Assembly (NCBI RefSeq): GCF_005780165.1
Contig: NZ_VAUV01000028.1
Coordinates: 1 to 48,679, forward strand
Origin: Phragmitibacter flavus
GTDB lineage: Bacteria; Verrucomicrobiota; Verrucomicrobiia; Verrucomicrobiales; Verrucomicrobiaceae
Length of the DNA: 48,679 bases
Direction of reading: 5' to 3'
Shown here: one piece after another, positions 1-8,935 of the stretch
Numbering within the stretch: position 1 is the first letter of the stretch
How the letters are laid out: the number at the start of each line of letters is the position of its first letter
The notes under the pieces: model-generated
Databases searched by the model: none
What the model saw: the letters and a program-made list of their open reading frames with translations, nothing else
What the model was told of the DNA's origin: nothing
Program-made: the position numbers and the translations under genes

Positions 1-131
1 TCAGGAAGAAAGTGCCGCAGCACCTCCCACTCATCCTCGACCAAAGTTCGCGGTTGCATCAGCCAACATAGCCAGCTCAATGCATACTTCAACCTTTAGG
101 TATATGCTTATGGGCTGCAAGCCTGTGGGTG

Positions 132-224
132 CGGCAGACATCCTGTCTGCCGGGATCGGGAACTTCAGCGCGGAGCGGTCACATAAACTTCCAGACTGTG
201 CCGTCGAGCAGGCATCCTGCCTGC
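132..224. repeat. Two mini-palindromes with a CA-TCC-TG centre
   Basis: Two perfect small hairpins lie in the otherwise gene-free first 244 bases. One has a 9-bp stem around a TCC loop (132-152, CGGCAGACA/TGTCTGCCG). The other has a 7-bp stem around the same TCC loop (208-224, GCAGGCA/TGCCTGC). They share their centre with hairpins near 5.05-5.19 kb, so they look like one dispersed repeat family. They lie just downstream of the minus-strand DUF1080 gene and could also act in its transcript end. No gene is visible in the first 244 bases. Confidence 0.6.
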
Positions 225-244
225 CCATCCAATCCAAACACAAT

Positions 245-883
245 TTACAGCTTCGTGATCCGAATATTGCGGAACCACACCTTGTCATTGTGATCCTGCA
301 AAAGGATGTGCCCTTTGCCTGCGGCAAATCCCTCAATCCCCTTGAACTTGCTCGCTGCAATGTGCGCCTTCCAGTCTTCGCTCTGAGTGTCCGCCTCCGC
401 CACCAGAACCCCATTCAAGAAATGCTGCACCTTGCCGCCCTTGGCCACCACCTTGCTCGTGTTCCATTCGCCCACAGCATTGATCGGCTTGTCTTTTGCA
501 GCAGGCTTGATGTCATAAAAACCGCCCGTCTTGCGATTGCCTTCAATCCCCTTCGCGCCGTCGGGATGTTTGTCGTCATCAAGAATTTGATACTCCACCC
601 CCAGCCAGCCTTTGCCCTTGATCTCCTCAAGCCAGTATTTCACGCCGCTGTTGCCTGCCTCTGAAATCTTCCAGTCCCACTCCAGCTCAAAATCGCTGTA
701 GGTCTCTTTCGACTTCAAGTCCCCACCTTTGTCTTCCCGACTCAAAATCCCATCCTTCTCCACCCAACCAGCCCCCGGTGCTTCACCTTTCAAACTGGTG
801 AAGTCTTTCAGCGTCAACGTAACTGGTTCGGCAGCATAAACGGCGGCACCAACAAAAAGGAAAGCAAGGGAGCGTAGCAACAT
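245..883 (-). CDS. Secreted DUF1080 (3-keto-disaccharide hydrolase-like) protein
   Basis: The 212-residue product starts with a signal peptide (hydrophobic core at residues 3-16, predicted cleavage near VYA-AE at 17-19). The rest fits the DUF1080 beta-sandwich family in length and motifs: an early W-x-x-x-DG-IL, then DFELEWDWKI, GNSGVKYW, GVEYQILDD and a terminal VWFRNIRI strand. The family is a concanavalin-like fold tied to secreted carbohydrate degradation. Some members act on 3-keto sugars, but no activity can be assigned here. It is probably periplasmic or extracellular. The next gene on the same strand begins 45 bases upstream, so the two may be co-transcribed. Family is secure, substrate unknown. 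Confidence 0.88.
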   Translation of the reverse strand: MLLRSLAFLFVGAAVYAAEPVTLTLKDFTSLKGEAPGAGWVEKDGILSREDKGGDLKSKETYSDFELEWDWKISEAGNSGVKYWLEEIKGKGWLGVEYQILDDDKHPDGAKGIEGNRKTGGFYDIKPAAKDKPINAVGEWNTSKVVAKGGKVQHFLNGVLVAEADTQSEDWKAHIAASKFKGIEGFAAGKGHILLQDHNDKVWFRNIRITKL

Positions 884-928
884 GGTCTTGATTAGAAGAC
901 CAAAACAACGCCCGCGACCAGCAAAAAC

Positions 929-1639
929 TTACGGCGCTTTTGCTTCAGCCCGGCTAAACCACATCATGTGTTGCCACGGCAATTCGTTAAACTCCTTCGT
1001 TAATTGATAGCCATTGGCCGTCAGTTCCTTCAAAATCTGCTCTTTGCTCATCTTGTGCTCCGGCTTGATCGGCACCGACTCATCCTCGGCACGATACTCC
1101 ACCAACACCAAACTTCCCCCTGGTTTGAGCGCCCTGTGCAGCGCCTTCAACATGTGCTCCGGATGCGAAAATTCGTGATACACATCCACCATTAAAATCA
1201 TATCAAAGGTGTCTGCAGGCAGCTTTGGATCATGGACCGCCCCGAGCACCGGCACAAAATTTTTCACCTCCAGCTTTTTCGCCCTTTCCTCCAGCATGTC
1301 CAGATAAGGCTCCTGAATTTCTACTCCATAAACCTTGCCTTCAGGTGCCACGGACATCGCCATCGGAAAAGTATGATACCCGTTCCCACAGCCCAAATCG
1401 CAAACCATCATCCCCGGTTTCAGCTCCAGTTTCTCACGCATCAACGTCGCCGCCTCTTCGCGATCGCGCTTGTGCCTGACCAACCAGCTCGCGCCGGTAA
1501 AATGCATCGTCTGCGCAACCGTCCTGCCCATGTAAACGTCCACCGGCGGCGGAATTTCCTCGGCAATGGCCACCATCGATCCCGCCAGGGCGAACCATCC
1601 CAACATCCAACTTGATCTCTTGAAAGTGAACCGGTGCAT
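929..1639 (-). CDS. Exported class I SAM-dependent methyltransferase
   Basis: The 236-residue product has a clear N-terminal signal peptide (basic HRFTFKRSS, hydrophobic residues 11-25, possible cleavage AIA-EE at 26). A Rossmann methyltransferase domain follows. Motif I is CDLGCGNG at 80-87, an acidic YGVEIQ loop lies near 104-109, VDVYHE lies at 151-156, and LKPGGSLVLVEY forms the post-motif region. The fold is secure. The signal peptide is unusual because SAM is normally cytoplasmic, so it may be a membrane-tethered or genuinely exported enzyme. The substrate cannot be named. It faces away from the metal-efflux locus, with about 130 bases between the two divergent starts. Confidence 0.87.
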   Translation of the reverse strand: MHRFTFKRSSWMLGWFALAGSMVAIAEEIPPPVDVYMGRTVAQTMHFTGASWLVRHKRDREEAATLMREKLELKPGMMVCDLGCGNGYHTFPMAMSVAPEGKVYGVEIQEPYLDMLEERAKKLEVKNFVPVLGAVHDPKLPADTFDMILMVDVYHEFSHPEHMLKALHRALKPGGSLVLVEYRAEDESVPIKPEHKMSKEQILKELTANGYQLTKEFNELPWQHMMWFSRAEAKAP

Positions 1640-1766
1640 GGTTGACCATTACGCCACAGCCTCTGCAAAACCTCCACAAAAAACCTTTGAACAAAAACAA
1701 CACCTGCCACGTCACACGAAACAGCCATTGACTTTGTCGCATCCTGCGCTGTCTTCAACTGCGGCC

Positions 1767-2186
1767 ATGTCCACCTTCACCAAATCACTGTTTGCCAGCC
1801 TGACGATCGTTCTGATCATCGGCGCGCAGTTGTTTGGAATGAGTGCTGGTTTCATCTGTGAATGCCACGATGAACCATTGATCACTGCCGCCGCCCACTG
1901 CCATGGCGAGTCCCACTCTCACGCCGATTCCTGCGACAGTGAAGAAGATGCCCACAATCATCCAGTTACCGAGCACGAACCCAATGAGGCTGATCTTCAA
2001 GTCTCAACGATCGCCCATGCTCCCGCAGCACCGGTTCCCTTCGTTGCCATCTTGAGCGTCGATGCAATGAAGTTTATCTCGGCGCATCCGCCGATCCCTT
2101 CTTCCCCTCCCCTTCGATTTGACCGACCTCCGATTCCGCCCTCCAATGCGCAGTTGGTGACCCATTGCATGGTCATTTTGGTGTGA
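1767..2186 (+). CDS. Small His/Cys-rich exported protein of the metal-efflux locus
   Basis: The chosen ATG gives 139 residues with a hydrophobic N-terminus (residues 8-28) typical of a signal peptide or anchor. An earlier in-frame ATG would overlap the divergent methyltransferase gene and lacks such a segment. After it come CECHDE, AHCHGESHSHAD and EDAHNHPV, so cysteine and histidine cluster at residues 31-70. The C-terminal part is proline-rich and ends in a hydrophobic HCMVILV. No family is recognised. The His/Cys clusters and its place just before an outer membrane factor gene suggest a periplasmic metal-binding or sensing role, which is inference. Confidence 0.6.
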   Translation: MSTFTKSLFASLTIVLIIGAQLFGMSAGFICECHDEPLITAAAHCHGESHSHADSCDSEEDAHNHPVTEHEPNEADLQVSTIAHAPAAPVPFVAILSVDAMKFISAHPPIPSSPPLRFDRPPIPPSNAQLVTHCMVILV

Positions 2187-2268
2187 TCCGCTTGGCGGCA
2201 CGTTCCGCCTTTTCCATTCGATCACCCGCTCGCGACTCCGACCTGTCGCAGTCCATCCATGCTATCTC

Positions 2269-3501
2269 ATGTCAATATTCCGCCTCACCCTCCTCTGCTC
2301 CCTTCTCGTCGGCTCCGCTTCCGCCGCCAACCTCAACCTGTCTCTGGGCGACATCCCCAGGCGCATCACTGACCACAACCCGGCACTCGCCGCGGCCCGA
2401 CTCACCATCGACGAAGCCAAAGCCCGGGTGCTTGGTTCCGGCCGACTTTCCAATCCCGAACTAGGCCTCGGTTTCAATCACGACTCCCGCTTCCGAGAAG
2501 GCACCATCAGCACCTCCCTCTCGCAACGATTCCCACTCACTTCTCGACTTCGGTTAGAGAAAAACCTTTCTCAGAAACTCGTCGCCGCCGCCGAACTTGA
2601 AGTTCTAGACACCACCCGCAAAATGATCGCCGAAGCCCAGTCGCTGGCGGTGCAGCTTCTCTCGCTTGATCAACAACAAACCCTTCGCCAGCAACAACTC
2701 GAACTGGCCAAAGAACTCTCCCAGTTCGCCAGCGATCGAGCCAGCAAAGGCGAAATTTCTCCTCTCGATGCCGCACAGGCTCAAGTCGACAGCCAGCGCC
2801 TCATCCTCGAATCCCGCAAACTGTCAGCCAACCGCGTCAACCTCCTCGGACAGCTCAAGCCCACTCTCGGACTCGCCCCCACCGACACGCTCACCATCAG
2901 CGGCGATCTTCCTGCCGTCGTCTTGCCTGCGAAACGCGGCGGCCAGCAGCGCCCCGATTATCAGCTGCATCTGCTCCGCGAAGACGCTGCCCTCAAGGAA
3001 ATCGACCTGGCCAGGTCAAAAAAATGGGAGGACATCGAAGCCGGACTTCTCTGGGAAGGTGAACGCGCTGAAGATGCCCCCGATGGACTCAGCCGCACTG
3101 GATTCATCGGATTCCAACTCAGCATTCCACTTCCCTTCTGGAATCGCAATCAAGGTGAAATTGCCGAAAAAAATGCCAGTGCCATCCGCTCCAAACTGGA
3201 AACCAAAGCTCTCAACTCCACCATCAATCACGAGCTAAGCGCCCTCCGTGACGAGATGCAGGCCTACGCTCATCTCGCCAAGGAGACCAAAGAACAACTC
3301 CTCCCACTCGTCATTGAACAAGCCGACCGCATCGACCAAGCCTATCAAACGGGTCAGACCGACCTCATCACGGTCCTTCAAGTTCGCGATCAGCGTCTCC
3401 AACTCGAAGTTGCCGTCCTCGAAGCCCAACGCGACTTCCACCTGGCCCGCATCCGTTACGAAGCCGCCTCCGCCCAACACGTTCCTGCTTCATCCAAGTA
3501 A
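2269..3501 (+). CDS. TolC-family outer membrane factor (CzcC-like)
   Basis: The 410-residue product has a signal peptide (MSIFRLTLLC..., cleavage near ASA-AN at 19). Two TolC-type repeats of long alpha-helices follow, with features such as NPELGLGFNHDSRF in the first half and the late RIDQAYQTGQTDLITVLQVRDQRLQLE, both typical of CzcC-like outer membrane factors. It should form the trimeric outer membrane channel of the RND system encoded next. The adaptor and pump genes lie downstream on the same strand, with one small membrane-protein gene between. Family assignment is firm; the metal is not known. Confidence 0.9.
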   Translation: MSIFRLTLLCSLLVGSASAANLNLSLGDIPRRITDHNPALAAARLTIDEAKARVLGSGRLSNPELGLGFNHDSRFREGTISTSLSQRFPLTSRLRLEKNLSQKLVAAAELEVLDTTRKMIAEAQSLAVQLLSLDQQQTLRQQQLELAKELSQFASDRASKGEISPLDAAQAQVDSQRLILESRKLSANRVNLLGQLKPTLGLAPTDTLTISGDLPAVVLPAKRGGQQRPDYQLHLLREDAALKEIDLARSKKWEDIEAGLLWEGERAEDAPDGLSRTGFIGFQLSIPLPFWNRNQGEIAEKNASAIRSKLETKALNSTINHELSALRDEMQAYAHLAKETKEQLLPLVIEQADRIDQAYQTGQTDLITVLQVRDQRLQLEVAVLEAQRDFHLARIRYEAASAQHVPASSK

Positions 3502-3512
3502 CCCGACTTCCC

Positions 3513-3863
3513 ATGCTCTACCTCATCACCAAAGCCTTGCTCAGCGGTGCCATCATCGTGGCCATCTCCGAGATCGCCAAACGCAACAACTCCTTGGCGA
3601 CCGTCATCCACTCCCTCCCCCTCACCTCCCTGCTCGCCTTCATCTGGATCTACAGCGAAACCAAAGACGCCGCCCTCATCGGCCGCCACGCCTACGGCAC
3701 CTTCTGGTTCGTCCTTCCCACCCTGCCCATGTTCCTCGTCATGCCATGGCTAATCAGCAAACTCGGCGGCTTCTGGCCAGCGCTCGGCGTGGGCATCGTC
3801 ATTACCGTCAGCCTCTACATCCTCACCATGCGACTGCTTGAAGTGGCCGGTGTAAAACTTTGA
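3513..3863 (+). CDS. DUF3147-family inner membrane protein
   Basis: The 116-residue protein is almost entirely hydrophobic, with four predicted membrane helices (about 4-20, 33-50, 63-85 and 90-112). The pattern, with SEIAKRN and the conserved GTFWFVLPTLPMF region, matches the DUF3147 family as I know it. Members are often found beside metal or multidrug RND genes. It starts only 11 bases after the outer membrane factor gene and ends 10 bases before the adaptor gene, so it is surely in the same operon. Its role in efflux is unknown. Confidence 0.78.
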   Translation: MLYLITKALLSGAIIVAISEIAKRNNSLATVIHSLPLTSLLAFIWIYSETKDAALIGRHAYGTFWFVLPTLPMFLVMPWLISKLGGFWPALGVGIVITVSLYILTMRLLEVAGVKL

Positions 3864-3873
3864 TTTACTACTC

Positions 3874-5007
3874 ATGAAACACTCTTTCATCCCATTGATT
3901 CTCATCTCCCTCCTGGCCTCCGCCAGCGGCCAGGAAACCGAGGACGGCCATGACCATGACGAGGACCATGATCACGCCTCTGCCAACATCGTTGTCCTCG
4001 ACGAGATCGGCGTCAAAAACCTGCGCATCGAGACCGTCGAAGCCACCGAGACCGCCTTCGAACAAACCGTGTTCGCCCTCGGCCACATCGAAATCCTGCC
4101 CGGCAAAAAAGCCATCGTCAGCAGTCGCATTCCCGGTCGCGCCTACTCCGTGCTTGCCCTGCCCGATCAACAGGTTTCCCAAGGAGAGGAACTCATGTGG
4201 GTCGAAAGCCGCCAGCCTGGAGATCCCCCCCCCACCATCATGCTCGAGGCCCCCATGGACGGACTCATTGCCAAAGTGAACATCGCCATCGGTCAACCCA
4301 TCGAACCCACCCAGGAACTCATCGAAATCGTCAACCTCGAAACCGTCGAAGCCGCCGCCCAGGTCCCCCAGCACCTCGCCGCTCAGCTCAAAGTTGGACA
4401 ACCCGCCAAAATCCGCATTCAGGGCTTTCCCGAAAAAACCTTCGAAGCCACCCTCGCCCATCTCGGTGCCTACGCCGATGAAGAAACCGGCACCATCGAA
4501 GCCGCCTTCCACGTGCCCAATCCCGACCTCCTGCTCCGCCCCGGCATGCGTGCCGAGTTCAGCATCATCGTCAACAAGCGCGAAAACGTCATGACGGTCC
4601 CCCGCTCCGCCCTGCAAGGCGACGCCATCAGCCGGCACGTTTACGTCAAAGACTTCGACCTCCCCAACGCCTTCATCAAAACCCCTGTTGAAATCGGCGA
4701 AATGAATCAGGACGTCGTCGAAATTTTCAGCGGACTCTTCCCCGCCGATGAAGTCGTCTCGAGAGGTGCCTATCCCCTCGCATTTGCCGGAGGCGGCACC
4801 ATGAGCCTGAAAGAAGCACTCGACGCTGCCCACGGTCATGAACACAACGAAGACGGCTCCGAAAAGACCGCCGATCAAACCGCCGCCGAAAGTGGCCATG
4901 ACCACGGAGAATCCAACACCTTCACCCCCCTCACCCTCTTCTTTGCGGCCACCACCGCCATCTTGTTGGTCCTTCTGCTCATCTCCGCTGCCAGAACCAC
5001 CAAATGA
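3874..5007 (+). CDS. Metal RND periplasmic adaptor (CzcB-like) with His clusters and C-terminal membrane helix
   Basis: The 377-residue protein starts with a signal peptide (residues 1-18). A His/Asp-rich segment GHDHDEDHDHA follows at about 26-36. The HlyD-type adaptor core comes next, with a barrel-sandwich half (SSRIPGRAYSVLALPDQQVSQGEEL) and beta-barrel region (LRPGMRAEFSIIV). A second His cluster lies near the end (HGHEHNEDGS, SGHDHGES). Unusually it finishes with a hydrophobic helix at about 350-370 followed by AARTTK, which should anchor its C-terminus in the inner membrane. The His clusters point to a divalent metal such as zinc, cobalt, nickel or copper. The pump gene follows after a repeat-containing gap. 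Confidence 0.88.
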   Translation: MKHSFIPLILISLLASASGQETEDGHDHDEDHDHASANIVVLDEIGVKNLRIETVEATETAFEQTVFALGHIEILPGKKAIVSSRIPGRAYSVLALPDQQVSQGEELMWVESRQPGDPPPTIMLEAPMDGLIAKVNIAIGQPIEPTQELIEIVNLETVEAAAQVPQHLAAQLKVGQPAKIRIQGFPEKTFEATLAHLGAYADEETGTIEAAFHVPNPDLLLRPGMRAEFSIIVNKRENVMTVPRSALQGDAISRHVYVKDFDLPNAFIKTPVEIGEMNQDVVEIFSGLFPADEVVSRGAYPLAFAGGGTMSLKEALDAAHGHEHNEDGSEKTADQTAAESGHDHGESNTFTPLTLFFAATTAILLVLLLISAARTTK

Positions 5008-5035
5008 ACCGCTCTTCACTCATCGCTCCGAAATT

Positions 5036-5196
5036 GGGGAGCACACGCATCTTGCGTGTCGTTCTCCGCATCTTGCGGAGAACCCAAACGTCTGCACGCT
5101 TTAAAACTTTGACGCCATCCACATATCTTCGGCGCACCACCCCCCCGTGTTTTAGGCAGGATGCCCAAAACGACACGCAAGATGCGTGTGCTCCCC
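5036..5196. repeat. MITE-like element with 28-bp perfect terminal inverted repeats
   Basis: Positions 5036-5063 and 5169-5196 are exact reverse complements over 28 bases, enclosing about 105 bases. Each arm itself folds as a 7-bp hairpin (ACACGCA/TGCGTGT with a 3-base loop). Two more hairpins of the same design lie inside (CTCCGCA-TCT-TGCGGAG at 5064-5080 and GGCA-GGA-TGCC at 5155-5165). The centre CA-TCY-TG matches the palindromes at 132-224. The element lies in the 229-base gap between adaptor and pump genes and encodes no protein. It may be a non-autonomous mobile repeat or an RNA structure affecting pump expression. Confidence 0.72.
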
Positions 5197-5236
5197 TGAT
5201 CACTACCGCCTCCCTTACCGCCTAAACCCACTTCTC

Positions 5237-8200
5237 ATGCTCGACAAGCTCATCCATTGGTCCCTGCACCACCGCGCCCTCGTCATCGTCATCGCGCTGA
5301 TCCTCCTGATCAGCGGCGCTCAAACGCTGCGTAATCTCCCCGTTGAAGTCCTTCCCGACCTCACCAAACCCACCGTCACCATCCTTACCGAAGCCCCCGG
5401 TCTCGCTCCTGAAGAAGTCGAAACCCTCGTCACCCAACCTATCGAAACCGCCCTCATGGGCATCGGCGGACTCAACCGTCTTCGCTCCACTTCCGACATC
5501 TCCCTCTCCCTCGTCTTCGCTGAATTCGACTGGGGTTCCGACATCTACCAAGCCCGTCAATTTGTCCAAGAACGTCTCCAGGGTGTGCGCGGTTCCCTGC
5601 CTCCCGGCGTTGAACCCTACCTTACCCCGGTCACCTCCCTCATGGGCGAAATCTTGCTCATCGGTTTGCGCAGCACCGACGCGAAACTCGACCCCATGGA
5701 AGTCCGCTCCTTGGCCGACTGGACCGTTCGCCGCCGACTCCAAACCATCCCGGGCATTGCCGAAGTCCTCAATCAGGGCGGAGGCGTCCGCCAAGCCCAA
5801 ATTCAGCCCGATCCCCGCCGCATGCAGGCCCTCGGCATCACCCTTGACGAACTCAAAACTGCCGCCCAACAAGCCGCCAGCAACACCACCGGCGGCTTCC
5901 TCGGCAGCGGCTCCCAGGAAATCATGGTCCGCAATCTGGCCATGACCACCACTCTCACCGACCTGTCCGGCACCGTCATCAAATCCGTCAAACAACAACC
6001 CATCACCATCGCCGACGTCGCCACCGTTGTCTGGGCCGCCGAACCCATGCGCGGCGACGCCAGCGTCAACAGCACCCCCGGCGTCATCATGAGCGTCATC
6101 AAAGCCCCCGGCTTCGACACCCTCAAACTCACCGAACAAATCGAGGCCGCCATCGACCAACTCCGCCCAACGCTCCCCAAAGGCGTCGAAGCCACCGTCC
6201 TTTTCCGTCAGGGCGACTTCATCAACCGCTCCATCAGCAACCTCAGCGAAGCCATCCGCGATGGGGCCATCATGGTCACCATCGTCCTCTTCCTTTTTCT
6301 GCTCAATCTCCGCACCACCTTCATCACCCTGATGGCCATGCCCCTCAGCTTCGCCATCACCCTCATCACCTTCAAATGGTTCGGACTCAGCGTCAACAGC
6401 ATGACCCTCGGCGGCCTTGCCGTCGCCATCGGCATGGTCGTCGATGACGCCATCGTCGACGTCGAAAACGTCTTCCGCCGGCTTAAAGAAAACGCCCTGC
6501 TTCCCACCCCGCGACCCAAGCTCGACGTCATCGCCTCTGCCTCCAGTGAAGTCCGTCACTCCATCCTCTACGCCACCATCCTCATCATCCTCGTCTTCCT
6601 CCCCCTGCTTGGACTCAGTGGCGTCGAAGGCCGACTCTTCAGCCCCATCGCCATCGCCACCATCGTCAGCATGGTCGCCTCGTTTGTCGTTTCCCTCACC
6701 GCCATCCCCGTTCTCTGCTCGCTGCTCATGCGCATCAAATCCGCGAAAACCGTCGAGCACAAAGACGGCTTCATCGTGCGGAGCTTAAAATCCCTCCTCA
6801 AAAACACCCTCCTGCGCATCAGCCTCACCCAACCCACCCTTGTCCTCGTCATCGCCGGTTTCATGCTCAGCGCCGCCCTCATGCTCTATCCATTGATGGG
6901 CAAGGACTTCCTCCCCGCCTTTCACGAAGAGACCGTCATCGTCACCACCGCCGCAGCACCAGGAACTTCTCTCCCCGAAATGCAGAGACTTTCTGACGCC
7001 ATCGAATCACAACTAAAACTCGTCCCCGAAATCCATAACGTCGGTCGCCGCATCGGTCGCGCCGAACGCAGCGACCACGTTGTCCCGCTCTCCAATGTCG
7101 AGTTCGACATCGACTTCAAAAAAGACGTGAGCACCCGCAGCAACGCCGAAATTCTCGAAGACATCCGCATTCGCATTCGCACCGTCCCCGGCTCCTTCAG
7201 CATCCTTTCCGGACCCCTCGCCCACCGCATCAGCCACCTCCTCAGCGGCGTCACCGCCCCCGTCGCCATCAAAATCTTTGGTCCCGATCTCGACAAGCTC
7301 AGCCAACTCGGCACCCGAGTTCAATCCATCGCGAAAACCATCCCCGGACTTCAGGACGCCAAGCTCGACCAGCAAGCCTCCATCCCCCAGCTCCGCATCG
7401 AAATCGATCGCGAACGTGCCAGCGCCTACGGCATCACGCCCGGAGCCCTCAACGAATCCCTTTCCACCCTCCTCGGCGGTGACTCCATCGCCCAACTTCG
7501 CGAAGAACAACGCAGCATCGACCTCAGCATCCGCCTCCCCATCGAGTGGCGCGAAGACCCCACCAAACTCCGCGAACTCCCCATCCCCACCGCCGGCGGA
7601 CGCCAAATCCCCCTCCACCTCATCGCCAACCTCCACGAAGCCAAAGGCCCCAACAACATCTCCCGCGAAAATACCCAGCGTCGCTTCATCGTCTCCATCT
7701 CCCCCACCGAGCGAGACGCCGGCGGTCTGGTCCGCGAGCTTCAACAAAAAGTCGCCGAACAACTCAACCTCCCCGCCGGGTATTTCATCAGCTACGAAGG
7801 CGAATTTCAGGCCGAACAAGCCGCCACCCTACGCATCCTCCTCCTCTTCAGCCTCGTCCTCGTCGTCATCGTCATGCTGCTCTGGAGCTACTTCCGCAGC
7901 CTCGTCCTCGCCCTGCAAGTTCTCGTCAACCTGCCCCTAGCGCTCATGGGCAGCCTCACCCTCACCTGGCTGCTCATCGACAACATCAACATCGCCACCC
8001 TCGTCGGTTTCATCGCCGTTGGCGGTGTCGCCGCCCGCAACGGCATCATGATGATCTCCCATTATCTCCACCTCATGAAGCACGAAGGCGAGACGTTCAG
8101 CCGAGAAATGATCGAACGCGGCACCCTCGAACGCGTCGTCCCCGTCACCATGACCGCCCTCTCCGCCGGTATTGCCCTCATTCCTTTCGTCCTCGCCGCC

Positions 8201-8365
8201 GGTGAACCGGGCAAGGAAATCCTCAACCCGGTAGCCGTCTGCATCGTCGGCGGCCTCGTCACCAGCACCCTCCTCGATTTCGCGGTCACCCCAGCCATCT
8301 TCAACCTCATCGGACGCAAAGCCGCGTTGCGCTCCATTGAACTAAATGCCCCCGCCGCTCATTAA
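5237..8365 (+). CDS. Heavy-metal RND efflux pump (CzcA/CusA family)
   Basis: From the ATG giving MLDKLIHWSLHHRALV the product is 1042 residues, normal for a heavy-metal RND pump. The upstream in-frame ATG lies inside the repeat element and adds an atypical tail. The first membrane helix (residues 10-30) is followed by periplasmic sequence with LRNLPVEVLPDLTKPTVTI. Helix 4 carries the proton-relay signature GMVVDDAIVDVENV at 399-412, and the second half ends with a helix bundle containing VGGVAARNGIMMISHYLHL. It should use the proton gradient to drive metal ions through the adaptor and outer membrane factor encoded upstream. The metal cannot be read from sequence alone. Confidence 0.92.
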   Translation: MLDKLIHWSLHHRALVIVIALILLISGAQTLRNLPVEVLPDLTKPTVTILTEAPGLAPEEVETLVTQPIETALMGIGGLNRLRSTSDISLSLVFAEFDWGSDIYQARQFVQERLQGVRGSLPPGVEPYLTPVTSLMGEILLIGLRSTDAKLDPMEVRSLADWTVRRRLQTIPGIAEVLNQGGGVRQAQIQPDPRRMQALGITLDELKTAAQQAASNTTGGFLGSGSQEIMVRNLAMTTTLTDLSGTVIKSVKQQPITIADVATVVWAAEPMRGDASVNSTPGVIMSVIKAPGFDTLKLTEQIEAAIDQLRPTLPKGVEATVLFRQGDFINRSISNLSEAIRDGAIMVTIVLFLFLLNLRTTFITLMAMPLSFAITLITFKWFGLSVNSMTLGGLAVAIGMVVDDAIVDVENVFRRLKENALLPTPRPKLDVIASASSEVRHSILYATILIILVFLPLLGLSGVEGRLFSPIAIATIVSMVASFVVSLTAIPVLCSLLMRIKSAKTVEHKDGFIVRSLKSLLKNTLLRISLTQPTLVLVIAGFMLSAALMLYPLMGKDFLPAFHEETVIVTTAAAPGTSLPEMQRLSDAIESQLKLVPEIHNVGRRIGRAERSDHVVPLSNVEFDIDFKKDVSTRSNAEILEDIRIRIRTVPGSFSILSGPLAHRISHLLSGVTAPVAIKIFGPDLDKLSQLGTRVQSIAKTIPGLQDAKLDQQASIPQLRIEIDRERASAYGITPGALNESLSTLLGGDSIAQLREEQRSIDLSIRLPIEWREDPTKLRELPIPTAGGRQIPLHLIANLHEAKGPNNISRENTQRRFIVSISPTERDAGGLVRELQQKVAEQLNLPAGYFISYEGEFQAEQAATLRILLLFSLVLVVIVMLLWSYFRSLVLALQVLVNLPLALMGSLTLTWLLIDNINIATLVGFIAVGGVAARNGIMMISHYLHLMKHEGETFSREMIERGTLERVVPVTMTALSAGIALIPFVLAAGEPGKEILNPVAVCIVGGLVTSTLLDFAVTPAIFNLIGRKAALRSIELNAPAAH

Positions 8366-8424
8366 TCATGAATAACTCAGTGCCAACCTTGTCCAAACTA
8401 AATCAAACCAAACACACCCACCCT

Positions 8425-8919
8425 ATGAAATCCACCATCCTCACCCTTGGCCTGCTTGTTGCCAGCCTCAGCTTCAGCAACGCGGCAGACAAAAAGCATG
8501 ACCACGATCACGACCACGATCACAAACATGAGGCCGAAGTGGGTCCCACCGGTGGACGAATCCTGCACGAAGTTGATCCTCATGCCGAATTCTTCGTCAA
8601 CAAGGACAAGAAAATTGAAATCCGCTTCCTCAACGACAAAGACAAAGTCGTCGCCCCCACCACCCAAGTTGTGACCGTCACCACCGGAACCCGCAAGAAG
8701 CCGGTCAAGTTGACTTTTGTCAAAGACGGCGAAAAACTCGTCTCTGAACAAACCATCCCCGACGGCAACAATAATCCGACGGTCGTGCAAATCCGCTCCA
8801 ATGCCGAAGCCAAGGCCGTCACCGAAAAATTTAACCTCAATCTCGACAAGTGCCCCACCTCCGGCCATCCCGAATACGCCCTCGGCGACCACAGTCACGA
8901 TCACGACCATAAGCACTAG
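8425..8919 (+). CDS. Exported His-rich protein, likely periplasmic metal binder
   Basis: The 164-residue product has a signal peptide (MKSTILTLGLLVASLSFSNA, cleavage near residue 20), then KKHDHDHDHDHKHE and, at the very C-terminus, GDHSHDHDHKH. The middle part (EVGPTGGRILHEVDPHAEFFV, then beta-rich sequence) resembles short proteins often encoded at the end of CzcCBA-type loci, but I do not know a named family. An alternative ATG 57 bases upstream would put extra residues before the signal peptide and is less likely. It follows the pump gene by about 60 bases and is probably co-transcribed. A role in binding or handing over metal ions is inferred. Confidence 0.72.
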   Translation: MKSTILTLGLLVASLSFSNAADKKHDHDHDHDHKHEAEVGPTGGRILHEVDPHAEFFVNKDKKIEIRFLNDKDKVVAPTTQVVTVTTGTRKKPVKLTFVKDGEKLVSEQTIPDGNNNPTVVQIRSNAEAKAVTEKFNLNLDKCPTSGHPEYALGDHSHDHDHKH

Positions 8920-8935
8920 TCTTACCTTCCAACAC

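Noticed and set aside
1566-1766. N-terminal extension of the first His-rich protein
   Set aside because: It overlaps the divergent methyltransferase gene and would place a polar stretch before the signal peptide.
3868-5019. Antisense frame covering the adaptor gene
   Set aside because: Gly/Asp-rich shadow of a well supported adaptor gene.
5186-5236. Earlier ATG for the metal pump
   Set aside because: It begins inside the inverted-repeat element and adds residues not typical of the family.
5222-6760. Long antisense frame opposite the metal pump gene
   Set aside because: Low-complexity Asp/Gly-rich translation that mirrors the codon bias of a clear RND pump.
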